A DNA stretch of 13,559 nt, from assembly GCA_022361315.1 (NCBI GenBank), contig JAKSBB010000441.1, forward strand, positions 1 through 13,559, read 5' to 3'. A program made the translations under genes and the position numbers. The notes beneath the pieces were generated by a model. It was given only the letters and a program-made list of their open reading frames with translations, had not been told where the DNA came from and did not search any database. This document shows, piece by piece, positions 7,346 to 13,559 of this stretch. Source of the DNA: Desulfobacterales bacterium. Lineage in GTDB: Bacteria > Desulfobacterota > Desulfobacteria > Desulfobacterales > Desulfobacteraceae. How positions within the stretch are numbered: position 1 is the first letter of the stretch; the number at the start of each line of letters is the position of its first letter.

Positions 7346-7795
7346 ATGAATGCTTCCGAACTGCCGAAACCGGCGCAATTATTGTTGGTGGAGGACAATG
7401 AAGACGATATCGAACTGACCATCGAAGCCTTAAATGATTCTAAGATCAAGATGGATATCCATGTGGCCACCAACGGGGTGGAAGCCATGCAATTCCTTCG
7501 TAAACAGGGTGAGTATGAAGGCTTGCCAAGCCCTGATTTGATCCTTCTGGACCTGAATCTGCCCATGATGGACGGGCGGGAGGTGCTCAGGGAAATCCGT
7601 CAGGATCCTGATTTGACTCAGATTCCCGTCGTGGTGTTGACCACGTCGCAGAACGAAGAAGATATTCTTAAGGCCTACAAGCTTCATGCAAACTGTTATA
7701 TTGCCAAGCCGGTCGACTTTAACCGGTTCACGGAGATTATACGACAGGTGGAAGGTTTCTGGCTGCAGCTTGTAAAACTGCCGAAAGGGGGATAA
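7346..7795 (+). CDS. Rcp1-like single-domain response regulator
   Basis: 149 residues, essentially one receiver domain. ATG 7346 is chosen over the upstream TTG 7337 because GAAAGGA (7330-7336) sits 9 nt before the ATG and abuts the TTG. The acidic pocket is E16/D17, the phosphoacceptor D69 (LLDLNLP), the switch T99 (VVLTTSQ) and the lysine K121 (AKPVD). The insert between strand 2 and the phosphoacceptor (RKQGEYEGLPSPD) is typical of the Rcp1/CheY-like family that partners phytochrome-type kinases. No output domain is present, so it must act by protein contact or pass phosphate on in a relay. It is 17 nt after the PocR kinase and 1 nt before the next gene, consistent with one operon and translational coupling. 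Confidence 0.93.
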   Translation: MNASELPKPAQLLLVEDNEDDIELTIEALNDSKIKMDIHVATNGVEAMQFLRKQGEYEGLPSPDLILLDLNLPMMDGREVLREIRQDPDLTQIPVVVLTTSQNEEDILKAYKLHANCYIAKPVDFNRFTEIIRQVEGFWLQLVKLPKGG

Positions 7796-7796
7796 A

Positions 7797-8387
7797 ATGG
7801 CGGACCCGATAAGGGTGTTCATCTTAGAAGACAATGAGGACGATTTTTTCTTGCTCAAAGAAGCACTGGAGGCGTCCGATGAGATCCGGGTTGAGATTTT
7901 CCATTCGGAACGCTTTGCCCCTGCAATCCGTATGATCGAAGAAAATAATATCGACATTGTTCTATTGGATCTGAACCTTCCGGACAGTACGGGGCTTGAT
8001 ACGTTCATACGGCTAAGGGACAGATTCCCTTTGCTGCCCACAGTGATTTTTACCGGGCATAAGGATCACAATCTGGCCATGGAAGCGGTGAAAAAAGGCG
8101 CTCAGGACTATCTTTACAAGGGAGAACCTTCAGCCACTGCCATCGTCAGAACGGTGCGGTACGCCATTGAACGTCAGCGGCTGAACAATGAGCTTACCAT
8201 TCTCAGGGGAATCATACCCATTTGTTCTTCGTGTAAAAAAATACGTGATGATACAGGGTATTGGAACCTGTTGGAATCCTATTTGGAAGAACATTCCGAA
8301 GCCTCTTTCAGCCATAGCCTTTGTCCGGAATGTTCCGACAAGCTCTATGGGAATGAAGAGTGGTATATTGAAATGAAAAAGAAATGA
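7797..8387 (+). CDS. Response regulator receiver with C-terminal CxxC...CxxC (metal-binding-like) tail
   Basis: 196 residues. The receiver spans about 1-125: E11/D12 and D15/D16 (EDNEDD), phosphoacceptor D58 (LLDLNLPDS), T86 (FTGHKD), K108 (YKG). A short helix (AIERQRLNNELTILRG) links it to a 58-residue tail with C143-x2-C146, KKIRDDTGYW, H166, H173 and C176-x2-C179. This tail looks like a zinc or Fe-S knuckle. As I recall, similar tails occur at the C-termini of many PAS/receiver proteins of sulfate reducers and relatives, with no established function. Start at 7797: GGGGG at 7786-7791 inside the end of the preceding gene is 5 nt upstream, and only one base separates the genes. The receiver aligns without gaps with that of the next kinase. 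Confidence 0.9.
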   Translation: MADPIRVFILEDNEDDFFLLKEALEASDEIRVEIFHSERFAPAIRMIEENNIDIVLLDLNLPDSTGLDTFIRLRDRFPLLPTVIFTGHKDHNLAMEAVKKGAQDYLYKGEPSATAIVRTVRYAIERQRLNNELTILRGIIPICSSCKKIRDDTGYWNLLESYLEEHSEASFSHSLCPECSDKLYGNEEWYIEMKKK

Positions 8388-8389
8388 GC

Positions 8390-8458
8390 CCGGTGGGGCG
8401 GTGATACCTGTTACAGATATAAAAAGCGGATTTAAGGGTTTGTACCCGGCCCCATCGG
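8390..8458 (+). repeat. Structured intergenic segment: 10-bp stem enclosing a 49-nt loop
   Basis: CCGGTGGGGC (8390-8399) pairs with GCCCCATCGG (8449-8458) with one G-T wobble. The 49-nt loop contains smaller hairpins (CTG-TTA-CAG near 8408; GGGT-TTGT-ACCC at 8437-8447 or so). The segment starts at the stop of one gene and its right arm overlaps the Shine-Dalgarno (GGAG 8457-8460) of the next. It could therefore modulate translation of the receiver-kinase. No U-tract follows and I recognise no known riboswitch. Confidence 0.4.
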
Positions 8459-8469
8459 AGTGACCGGAT

Positions 8470-9954
8470 ATGAAAAAAAGAATCAGAGTTTTGGTGCTGG
8501 AAGATAATGCGGATGACTTTTACCTGCTGGAAGAAACACTCGAATTGTCCGAGCGGGTACGTATAGAAATCGTCCATTTTACACGGCTTCAGCATGCCAT
8601 GGATTACACCGGTACCTCAGAGATTGATGCCGCCATTCTCGATCTGGCCGTGCCGGACAGCTTCGGACTGGACACCTACCTGACATTCAGCAAGGCCTTT
8701 CCGAACATCCCCGTGGTTGTCATGACCGGGTACAAAAATTATGATCTGGCAATGGAAGCCATGCAGAAGGGCGCGCAGGAATTCATCTTCAAAGGGGACA
8801 CCTCCATCGGGGCCATTGAACGGACGTTGTTGTTCTCCATCGAACGGCACCGGTTGCTGACGGAATTGAAGGCCTCTACCCGGACCATCCAAAAGCTGAA
8901 CATCGCAGTGGAACAGAGTCCTGTTTCAATTGTAATTACCGATGCAGGGGGCTGCATTGAATATGTAAATGGGAAACTCTGTGAGATCACCGGGTATTCA
9001 AAGGATGAACTCATCGGACAAAATCCCCGGATTCTAAAAAGCGGTCAGGTGGCCCCGGATGTCTATGAACAACTCTGGAAGACCCTGCTGTCAAAGAATA
9101 TGTGGCACGGTGAATTCTGTAATCAAAAGAAAAACGGCGACCTGTACTGGGAGGATGCATTTATCTCTCCGGTTGTTGACGATGACGGGCGGATCATCAA
9201 TTATATTGCCATCAAAGAAGATATCACCGACAAGAAGGCACTGGCGCAATTAAAAGAGGATGTAAACCGGATTATGGCCCATGATCTCAAGGGCCCTTTA
9301 ACGGCGATCATCAGTCTTCCAGAGGTGCTCGGCATGCACGGAGAGCTCAATGAAAAGCAAAAAAAGGTGGTCCGGCTTGTGGGGGAGTCCGGGCACAACA
9401 TGATAAATATGATCGATATGTCCCTGGATATGATCAAAATGGAGAGTGGCACCTATAATTATCTTCCCAAGCAAGTGGATTTAGGGGCTGTCCTGTTCAG
9501 ACTGGTTCAGGAAACCCATCCCGGTATGACACGGAAACACCTGGATTGCCGTATACGGATTGACGGAGAGACATTGGCGGAGGGTATGACGGTACCGGTC
9601 TGGTCTGAAGAACAATTGATCTACCGGCTGTTATCCAATCTCCTGAAAAATGCGGTTGAAGCTTCCCCTGAATATGCTGTGATTTCCATTGATATCCACA
9701 GGCAGGATCACATCAGCATCGGCATCGAAAATGAAGGGGTGGTTCCGGAACAGATTCGCAGAGATTTTTTTGGTAAATATATCACCTACGGAAAAAGGAA
9801 AGGGACGGGGCTCGGGACTTACTCTGCCAAGCTCATGGCTGATGCCATGCAATATGAAATCCGAATGGAAACCTCAGATGCCGACGATAAAACCTGTGTG
9901 CGTATCCATATTCCCCCGAAACCGCCCAAGCGGGATTTCAACTGGCTCATTTGA
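8470..9954 (+). CDS. Receiver-PAS-histidine kinase
   Basis: 494 residues, cytosolic. N-terminal receiver (1-125): E11/D12, D15/D16, phosphoacceptor D58 (LDLAVPDS), T86 (MTGYKN), K108 (FKG). Then one PAS domain (about 140-255: AVEQSPVSIVITD, ITGYSKDELIGQNPRIL, ending YIAIKEDITDKK), the H-box MAH271DLKGPL, N-box LLSNLLKNAVEA, and GTGLGTYSAKL. The G1 box reads ENEGVVP instead of the common DxGxGIP; similar N-x-G forms occur in active kinases. An N-terminal receiver lets an upstream kinase control this one, so it probably sits mid-relay between the PocR kinase and the sigma54 regulator. GGAG lies 9 nt before the ATG, and the gene is separated from the receiver gene by 82 nt of structured sequence. 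Confidence 0.92.
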   Translation: MKKRIRVLVLEDNADDFYLLEETLELSERVRIEIVHFTRLQHAMDYTGTSEIDAAILDLAVPDSFGLDTYLTFSKAFPNIPVVVMTGYKNYDLAMEAMQKGAQEFIFKGDTSIGAIERTLLFSIERHRLLTELKASTRTIQKLNIAVEQSPVSIVITDAGGCIEYVNGKLCEITGYSKDELIGQNPRILKSGQVAPDVYEQLWKTLLSKNMWHGEFCNQKKNGDLYWEDAFISPVVDDDGRIINYIAIKEDITDKKALAQLKEDVNRIMAHDLKGPLTAIISLPEVLGMHGELNEKQKKVVRLVGESGHNMINMIDMSLDMIKMESGTYNYLPKQVDLGAVLFRLVQETHPGMTRKHLDCRIRIDGETLAEGMTVPVWSEEQLIYRLLSNLLKNAVEASPEYAVISIDIHRQDHISIGIENEGVVPEQIRRDFFGKYITYGKRKGTGLGTYSAKLMADAMQYEIRMETSDADDKTCVRIHIPPKPPKRDFNWLI

Positions 9955-9969
9955 AAACATACACCGGGC

Positions 9970-9998
9970 TTGACGAATGATGGTTTCGTTGAGATATT
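9970..9998 (+). promoter_or_regulatory. Candidate sigma70-type promoter before the sigma54 regulator gene
   Basis: TTGACG (9970-9975), a 17-nt spacer, then GATATT (9993-9998); five and four of six consensus bases. It lies in the 156-nt gap after the receiver-kinase. That gap also contains a small hairpin (CACCC...GGGTG near 10059-10075) and no other convincing feature. Confidence 0.28.
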
Positions 9999-10110
9999 TG
10001 TTAAGCGGGAAACTAAAATATAAATCGCTTTGTACAAATTGTTTTGTTCTTCACAAACGCACCCTTGATTGGGGTGTCAGTGTGAGTTTTGTCCGGGATT
10101 GAATGGTAAT

Positions 10111-11544
10111 ATGGCAAATATACTGATCATAGACGATGATGAACTGATCCGCGAGGTCATCACCGCCTGCGTTGCGGATATCGGGCATACAATACAAGGT
10201 GCCGGGACACTTTCCAAAGGTGTCCGACTTGCCAGGGAGCATGCCTTTGATCTGGTGTTTCTGGATATTTTTCTTCCCGACGGCAGCGGGCTTGACGCGC
10301 TGCCCGAAATAAAGGGGGTTGCGTCTTCACCTGAGGTGGTGATCATCACCGGTGACAGAGATGTGAACGGGGCACAGATTGCCCTTGAGCATGATGCCTG
10401 GGACTACATTCTGAAGCCCTTTGTGCCCAATGAACTCCGGTTGATTATTAAACAGGTGCTGGAATTTCGGGCATCAAAGAAAAACCAGGGTAGTTTTTTC
10501 GACCGGTCCGCAATTATCGGAAACAGCCCCATGCTGAACCATTGTCTGAATCTGGCCCAGCAATGTGCCGGCAGTGATGCCAATGTGCTGATCACAGGCC
10601 CCACCGGTGCCGGCAAAGAACTGTTTGCAAACACCATCCATAAAAACAGCAGCCGGAAAAATCAGAATTTCATCGTTGTGGACTGTGCGGCCCTGCCTGA
10701 ACAATTGGTTGAGTCTGTACTGTTCGGCAATGTCAAAGGGGCATTTACCGGTGCCGACAGCAAACGGGACGGGCTGGTTAAAAAGGCCGACGGCGGCACG
10801 CTTTTTCTCGACGAGGTGGGGGAACTCCCCCTGGCCATCCAGAAGAAATTTTTAAGGGTCCTTCAGGAACGCAGGTTTAACCCTGTGGGGGGGACGGATG
10901 AAATCCAAAGTAATTTCAGATTGATTTCGGCGACCAACAGAGATCTTGACGACATGGTATCCCGTGGCGAATTTCGCAGTGATTTATTGTTCAGACTCAG
11001 GACCTTTCATGTTGAGTTGCCCTTTTTAAAGGATTGCATCGGCGACATACAGCCGCTGTTGCTTCATTATATTCATCAGATATGCGAATCCCACGGCATG
11101 GAAACCAAAGGGTTTGAGCCCGGCTTTTTAACCGCCCTGCAATCCTACGACTGGCCCGGAAATGTGAGAGAGATGATCAATTGCCTTGAACGGGCAATCC
11201 TTTCCAGCAACGGCGGGGCCATGCTTTACCCCTATTATCTGCCCCAGCGCATCAGACTTTCCGGAATTAAGAAGACCATCGGCGAGGATGCCGGAGATGC
11301 TGGGGAAAAAGACAAGGCCAGTGGTGACGAAAATACGCATCTGCTCCACCTGCCCCAAAGTTTTTTTAACCCCATTAAACCCTTGAAGCTGGTGAAAAGC
11401 TATATGGTGGCGGAAACCGAAAAGCTTTACCTGCAGCAGTTGATGGCACGTGTTGACAATGACATGGATAAAGGGGCTGAAATGGCCTGTGTCAGCAAAA
11501 GCCGGTTATACGCCCTGCTAAAATCCCACCGGATCTCCAAATAA
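10111..11544 (+). CDS. Sigma54-dependent response regulator, NtrC family (receiver-AAA+-Fis HTH)
   Basis: 478 residues. ATG 10111 (MANILIIDDDE) is chosen because the receiver's first beta strand begins there; an in-frame TTG at 10069 would add 14 unrelated residues. Receiver: D8/D9/D10, phosphoacceptor D52 (FLDIFLPDGSG), K near 103 (LKPFVP). The AAA+ domain has Walker A GPTGAGKE (163-170), the sigma54-contact loop GAFTGA (210-215), Walker B LFLDE (231-235), the arginine region FRSDLLFRL and WPGNVREM. After an acidic linker (GEDAGDAGEKDKASGDE) comes a Fis-type helix-turn-helix (CVSKSRLYALLKSHRI). It uses ATP to open sigma54 promoters when phosphorylated. Just before GAFTGA the usual His of FGHxKG is Asn (FGNVKG). 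It is the only DNA-binding output in the array, so it is the likely end of the phosphorelay. The Shine-Dalgarno is weak. Confidence 0.93.
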   Translation: MANILIIDDDELIREVITACVADIGHTIQGAGTLSKGVRLAREHAFDLVFLDIFLPDGSGLDALPEIKGVASSPEVVIITGDRDVNGAQIALEHDAWDYILKPFVPNELRLIIKQVLEFRASKKNQGSFFDRSAIIGNSPMLNHCLNLAQQCAGSDANVLITGPTGAGKELFANTIHKNSSRKNQNFIVVDCAALPEQLVESVLFGNVKGAFTGADSKRDGLVKKADGGTLFLDEVGELPLAIQKKFLRVLQERRFNPVGGTDEIQSNFRLISATNRDLDDMVSRGEFRSDLLFRLRTFHVELPFLKDCIGDIQPLLLHYIHQICESHGMETKGFEPGFLTALQSYDWPGNVREMINCLERAILSSNGGAMLYPYYLPQRIRLSGIKKTIGEDAGDAGEKDKASGDENTHLLHLPQSFFNPIKPLKLVKSYMVAETEKLYLQQLMARVDNDMDKGAEMACVSKSRLYALLKSHRISK

Positions 11545-11573
11545 CCTTTCTCCAGGGTTCACGAGATAGTAAA

Positions 11574-11593
11574 TTCGTATTTTATAATACGAA
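11574..11593. repeat. AT-rich inverted repeat after the sigma54 regulator gene
   Basis: TTCGTATT (11574-11581) and AATACGAA (11586-11593) around TTAT. It lies 30 bp past the stop of the regulator. No U-tract follows, so it may be an operator-like dyad rather than a terminator. Confidence 0.35.
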
Positions 11594-11675
11594 ATCACGC
11601 CAAACTGAACCTGACCTTTTCATTCCTAAGATGCGAGAACCCCTGTTTTCAGGTGCTGTGCCCTTTGGTTCGGTT

Positions 11676-11722
11676 CTGGCCCGGCTTTTGTAATATCAAG
11701 AATGCCACAACACATTATTACA
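11676..11722 (+). promoter_or_regulatory. Weak sigma54-like promoter and overlapping TGTAATA/TATTACA dyad before the chemoreceptor
   Basis: CTGGCCCGGCTTTTGTA (11676-11692) has GG (11678-11679), ten bases, then GT instead of the near-invariant GC, so it is one base short of the core. A 7-bp inverted repeat (TGTAATA 11689-11695, TATTACA 11716-11722) overlaps its -12 side. The predicted start near 11703 would leave a leader of about 165 nt. Confidence 0.22.
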
Positions 11723-11867
11723 GGGATACCCATGGACGAGACCGGGGATGACGACGGTCACGTCAACGAATTAGCGTACCTGAACAGGCCGGTTGCGGTG
11801 AAGGTAAGGGAAAACGCGCTAAAGATAATACATTTACTATGTACAGGATAATTAAAGGGGGGCTTCC

Positions 11868-13559
11868 ATGAACCTGAACCAACTCACCTTAAAAACAAAA
11901 CTCATTGCAGGCTTTGGACTTGTGATCGGTTTACTGCTCACCGTATCGATGGTCAGTTTTTTTGCATTAAACAACGCGTCCTCCGGATTCATGCAATATC
12001 GGGAAATGGCACGGGATGCGAATCTTGCGGGACGCCTCCAGGCCAATATGCTGATGGTGCGGATGAATGTGAAAAACTATTTAATCTCCAATTCGGAAGA
12101 TGCCCTGAAGGCATACCGTGAACGCTGGAATAAAATGGCTGTCTTTCAGGAAGAGGCCAAAAAAGAAATTCAGAAACCGGAACGGGCGGAGAAAATTCTG
12201 GCGGTGGATGCCGGACTCGGTGATTATGAAAAGGGATTTGATCAGGTGGTTGCCTATATCGGAACCAGAAATGAACTGGTTCATGGGGTCCTGAACGTTA
12301 AGGGTCCGCTAATGGAGAATTCCCTCACCGATATCATGATATCCGCCTATGAAGACGGCGATCAGACCGCCTCTTACTATACCGGCCTGTCAATGAAACA
12401 CCTGCTCCTTGCCCGGCTTTACATGGCGAAGTTTCTTGATACCAACGACCAGGGGGCGGTGGAACGGGTTCATGAAGAATTCGCCAAAATGATGAAGAAT
12501 ATTGACGTGCTGGACAAGGAACTGCAGAACCCCAAGCGTCGGGAGTTGCTTAAAGTGGTTCAGGGTTCCCAGCAGATGTACAGCAAGGCCTTTGATGATC
12601 TGGTGAAAACGATCACGGAACGTAACGATATCATCAACAATACTCTGGACCGTATCGGACCGGAAATTGCCGGATTTGTGGAAGATGTGAAGTTGGATAT
12701 CAAGAACGTACAGGATGAAATCGGTCCCAGGCTCCAGGCCTCAAACGGCAAGGCGGTATCCATCGTTTCCATTGTCAGTGTGGTTTCGGTGATCATAGGC
12801 GCCTTGATTGTCTTTTTTATCATCCGCAGTGTCATGGGGCAGTTGGGCAGCGATCCCAACCAGATCGCCCTCATTGCAAAAGAGATTGCCGCCGGTAACC
12901 TGGTGCATACTTTTGAGAACGGCTCCTCAAAAAATGACAGCGTATATGCCAGCATGGAGGAGATGACAACAAATCTGTCGGATATCGTGAGGGATATAAA
13001 AATAGGGGTTCAGACAATTGATTCCTCCTCGGCGGACCTGTCCACTGTGGCCGAGCAGATGGCGTCCAATGTCGACCAGACCGCCACACGGTCCAACAAT
13101 GTGGCTGCCGCTTCCGAAGAAATGTCCACCAACATGAACAGCGTCGCCGCCGCCACGGAGCAAACCACGGGGAATATTCAGGCCATTGTGTCGGCTGTTG
13201 AAGAAATGTCCGCCACCATCAATGAAATTGCCGGCAATACTGCCAAAGGCAGCGAAACCACTGCACAGGCTGTGGTCAATGCGGAGCAGGTTTCTTCACA
13301 GGTGGATGACCTGGGGAAAGCGGCAACGGAAATAAGCAAGGTGACGGAAACCATTGCAGACATCTCTGAACAGACAAATCTTCTGGCCTTAAATGCAACC
13401 ATAGAGGCGGCAAGGGCCGGTGAGGCCGGTAAGGGGTTTGCTGTGGTTGCCGGAGAAATTAAGGCACTTGCCCAGCAGACTGCCGAGGCAACCGGTGAGA
13501 TCAGTTCAAAGATTGCCGGCGTTCAAAACTCCACCCAGGCCTCGGTTACTGCCATCGGC
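11868..13559 (+). CDS. Methyl-accepting chemotaxis protein (transmembrane chemoreceptor), 3' end cut by window edge
   Basis: 564 codons are open from ATG 11868 (GGGGGG Shine-Dalgarno, 5 nt spacing) to the right edge. Transmembrane helix 1 is at about 12-36, a helical periplasmic sensor region of about 260 residues follows, and helix 2 is at about 297-320 ([22 protein letters not shown]). Next comes a HAMP segment of the [20 protein letters not shown] form, then heptad-rich methylation helices. The conserved hairpin tip begins near E501 ([28 protein letters not shown]). Such proteins control the CheA kinase and flagellar rotation. The size of the periplasmic region fits a helical bimodular (HBM) sensor, a family that includes receptors for organic acids, but I cannot confirm this by eye. 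Gene order next to a formate and PocR regulon suggests chemotaxis to a related metabolite; that is inference. Confidence 0.93.
   Translation, partial: MNLNQLTLKTKLIAGFGLVIGLLLTVSMVSFFALNNASSGFMQYREMARDANLAGRLQANMLMVRMNVKNYLISNSEDALKAYRERWNKMAVFQEEAKKEIQKPERAEKILAVDAGLGDYEKGFDQVVAYIGTRNELVHGVLNVKGPLMENSLTDIMISAYEDGDQTASYYTGLSMKHLLLARLYMAKFLDTNDQGAVERVHEEFAKMMKNIDVLDKELQNPKRRELLKVVQGSQQMYSKAFDDLVKTITERNDIINNTLDRIGPEIAGFVEDVKLDIKNVQDEIGPRLQASNGKAVSIVSIVSVVSVIIGALIVFFIIRSVMGQLGSDPNQIALIAKEIAAGNLVHTFENGSSKNDSVYASMEEMTTNLSDIVRDIKIGVQTIDSSSADLSTVAEQMASNVDQTATRSNNVAAASEEMSTNMNSVAAATEQTTGNIQAIVSAVEEMSATINEIAGNTAKGSETTAQAVVNAEQVSSQVDDLGKAATEISKVTETIADISEQTNLLALNATIEAARAGEAGKGFAVVAGEIKALAQQTAEATGEISSKIAGVQNSTQASVTAIG

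Larger units (their letters stand above)
11545..11867. other. 323-bp intergenic region between the sigma54 regulator and the chemoreceptor
   Basis: No convincing gene. It contains an AT-rich 8-bp inverted repeat (11574-11593), a sigma54-like promoter motif (11676-11692), a 7-bp inverted repeat (11689-11722) and a weak 49-codon open frame (11702-11851) without a good ribosome site. No clear intrinsic terminator for the upstream gene was seen. Confidence 0.6.

Noticed and set aside
9977..10102. 41-codon ORF ending 8 nt before the sigma54 regulator ATG
   Set aside because: No Shine-Dalgarno before either tandem ATG, and no recognisable features beyond a CxxC; likely chance in a short intergenic gap.
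12560..12955. 131-codon minus-strand ORF opposite the chemoreceptor
   Set aside because: Overlaps the second transmembrane helix and HAMP region; hydrophobic content is the mirror of the real gene.
1..13559. CRISPR arrays, tRNA or rRNA genes, insertion sequences, attachment sites
   Set aside because: No regularly spaced repeats, tRNA-like cloverleaf, rRNA sequence, transposase or terminal repeats were seen.

Overview
The window most likely comes from an anaerobic, selenocysteine-using bacterium of the sulfate-reducer type (Desulfobacterota, probably a Desulfobacteraceae relative). Three things point there: a formate dehydrogenase with an in-frame UGA and a good bacterial SECIS hairpin, a membrane-anchored RnfB/GltD-like flavoprotein beside it, and a dense array of PAS/receiver signalling proteins in the style of that group. 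The taxon is inferred from gene style only, not from a marker gene.

Left part, minus strand (1-4020): an RnfB-like iron-sulfur/FAD oxidoreductase fusion (1966-4020) is transcribed towards a selenoprotein formate dehydrogenase alpha subunit (fdhA) that runs off the left edge. A 220-bp gap between them holds two strong inverted repeats and a candidate internal promoter. The pair looks like a formate-oxidising or CO2-reducing module that exchanges electrons through iron-sulfur clusters with a flavin, and possibly NAD(P)H.

Middle (4021-4502): a divergent intergenic region. It holds a good sigma70-type promoter for the minus-strand redox genes, a leader hairpin, several dyad-symmetric sites, and a sigma54-like GG-N10-GC promoter candidate for the plus-strand genes.

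Right part, plus strand (4503-13559): a signalling array. The order is a cytosolic PocR-PAS(x4) histidine kinase, a stand-alone Rcp1-like receiver, a receiver with a CxxC...CxxC tail, a receiver-PAS histidine kinase, a sigma54-dependent NtrC-family response regulator with GAFTGA and a Fis-type HTH, and the start of a methyl-accepting chemotaxis protein cut by the right edge. The first three genes are tightly packed and likely one operon. The later ones are separated by 82, 156 and 323 bp and may have their own promoters.

Working model (inference): the PocR kinase senses a small molecule or redox state linked to the neighbouring formate/electron-transfer module. It passes phosphate through single-domain receivers and the receiver-kinase to the sigma54 activator, which acts on sigma54 promoters in this region and/or elsewhere. 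The chemoreceptor may couple the same condition to motility. The most unusual points are the FDH/RnfB-GltD pairing, the four-cysteine tail on a receiver with no known output domain, and the paralogous receivers in adjacent genes.
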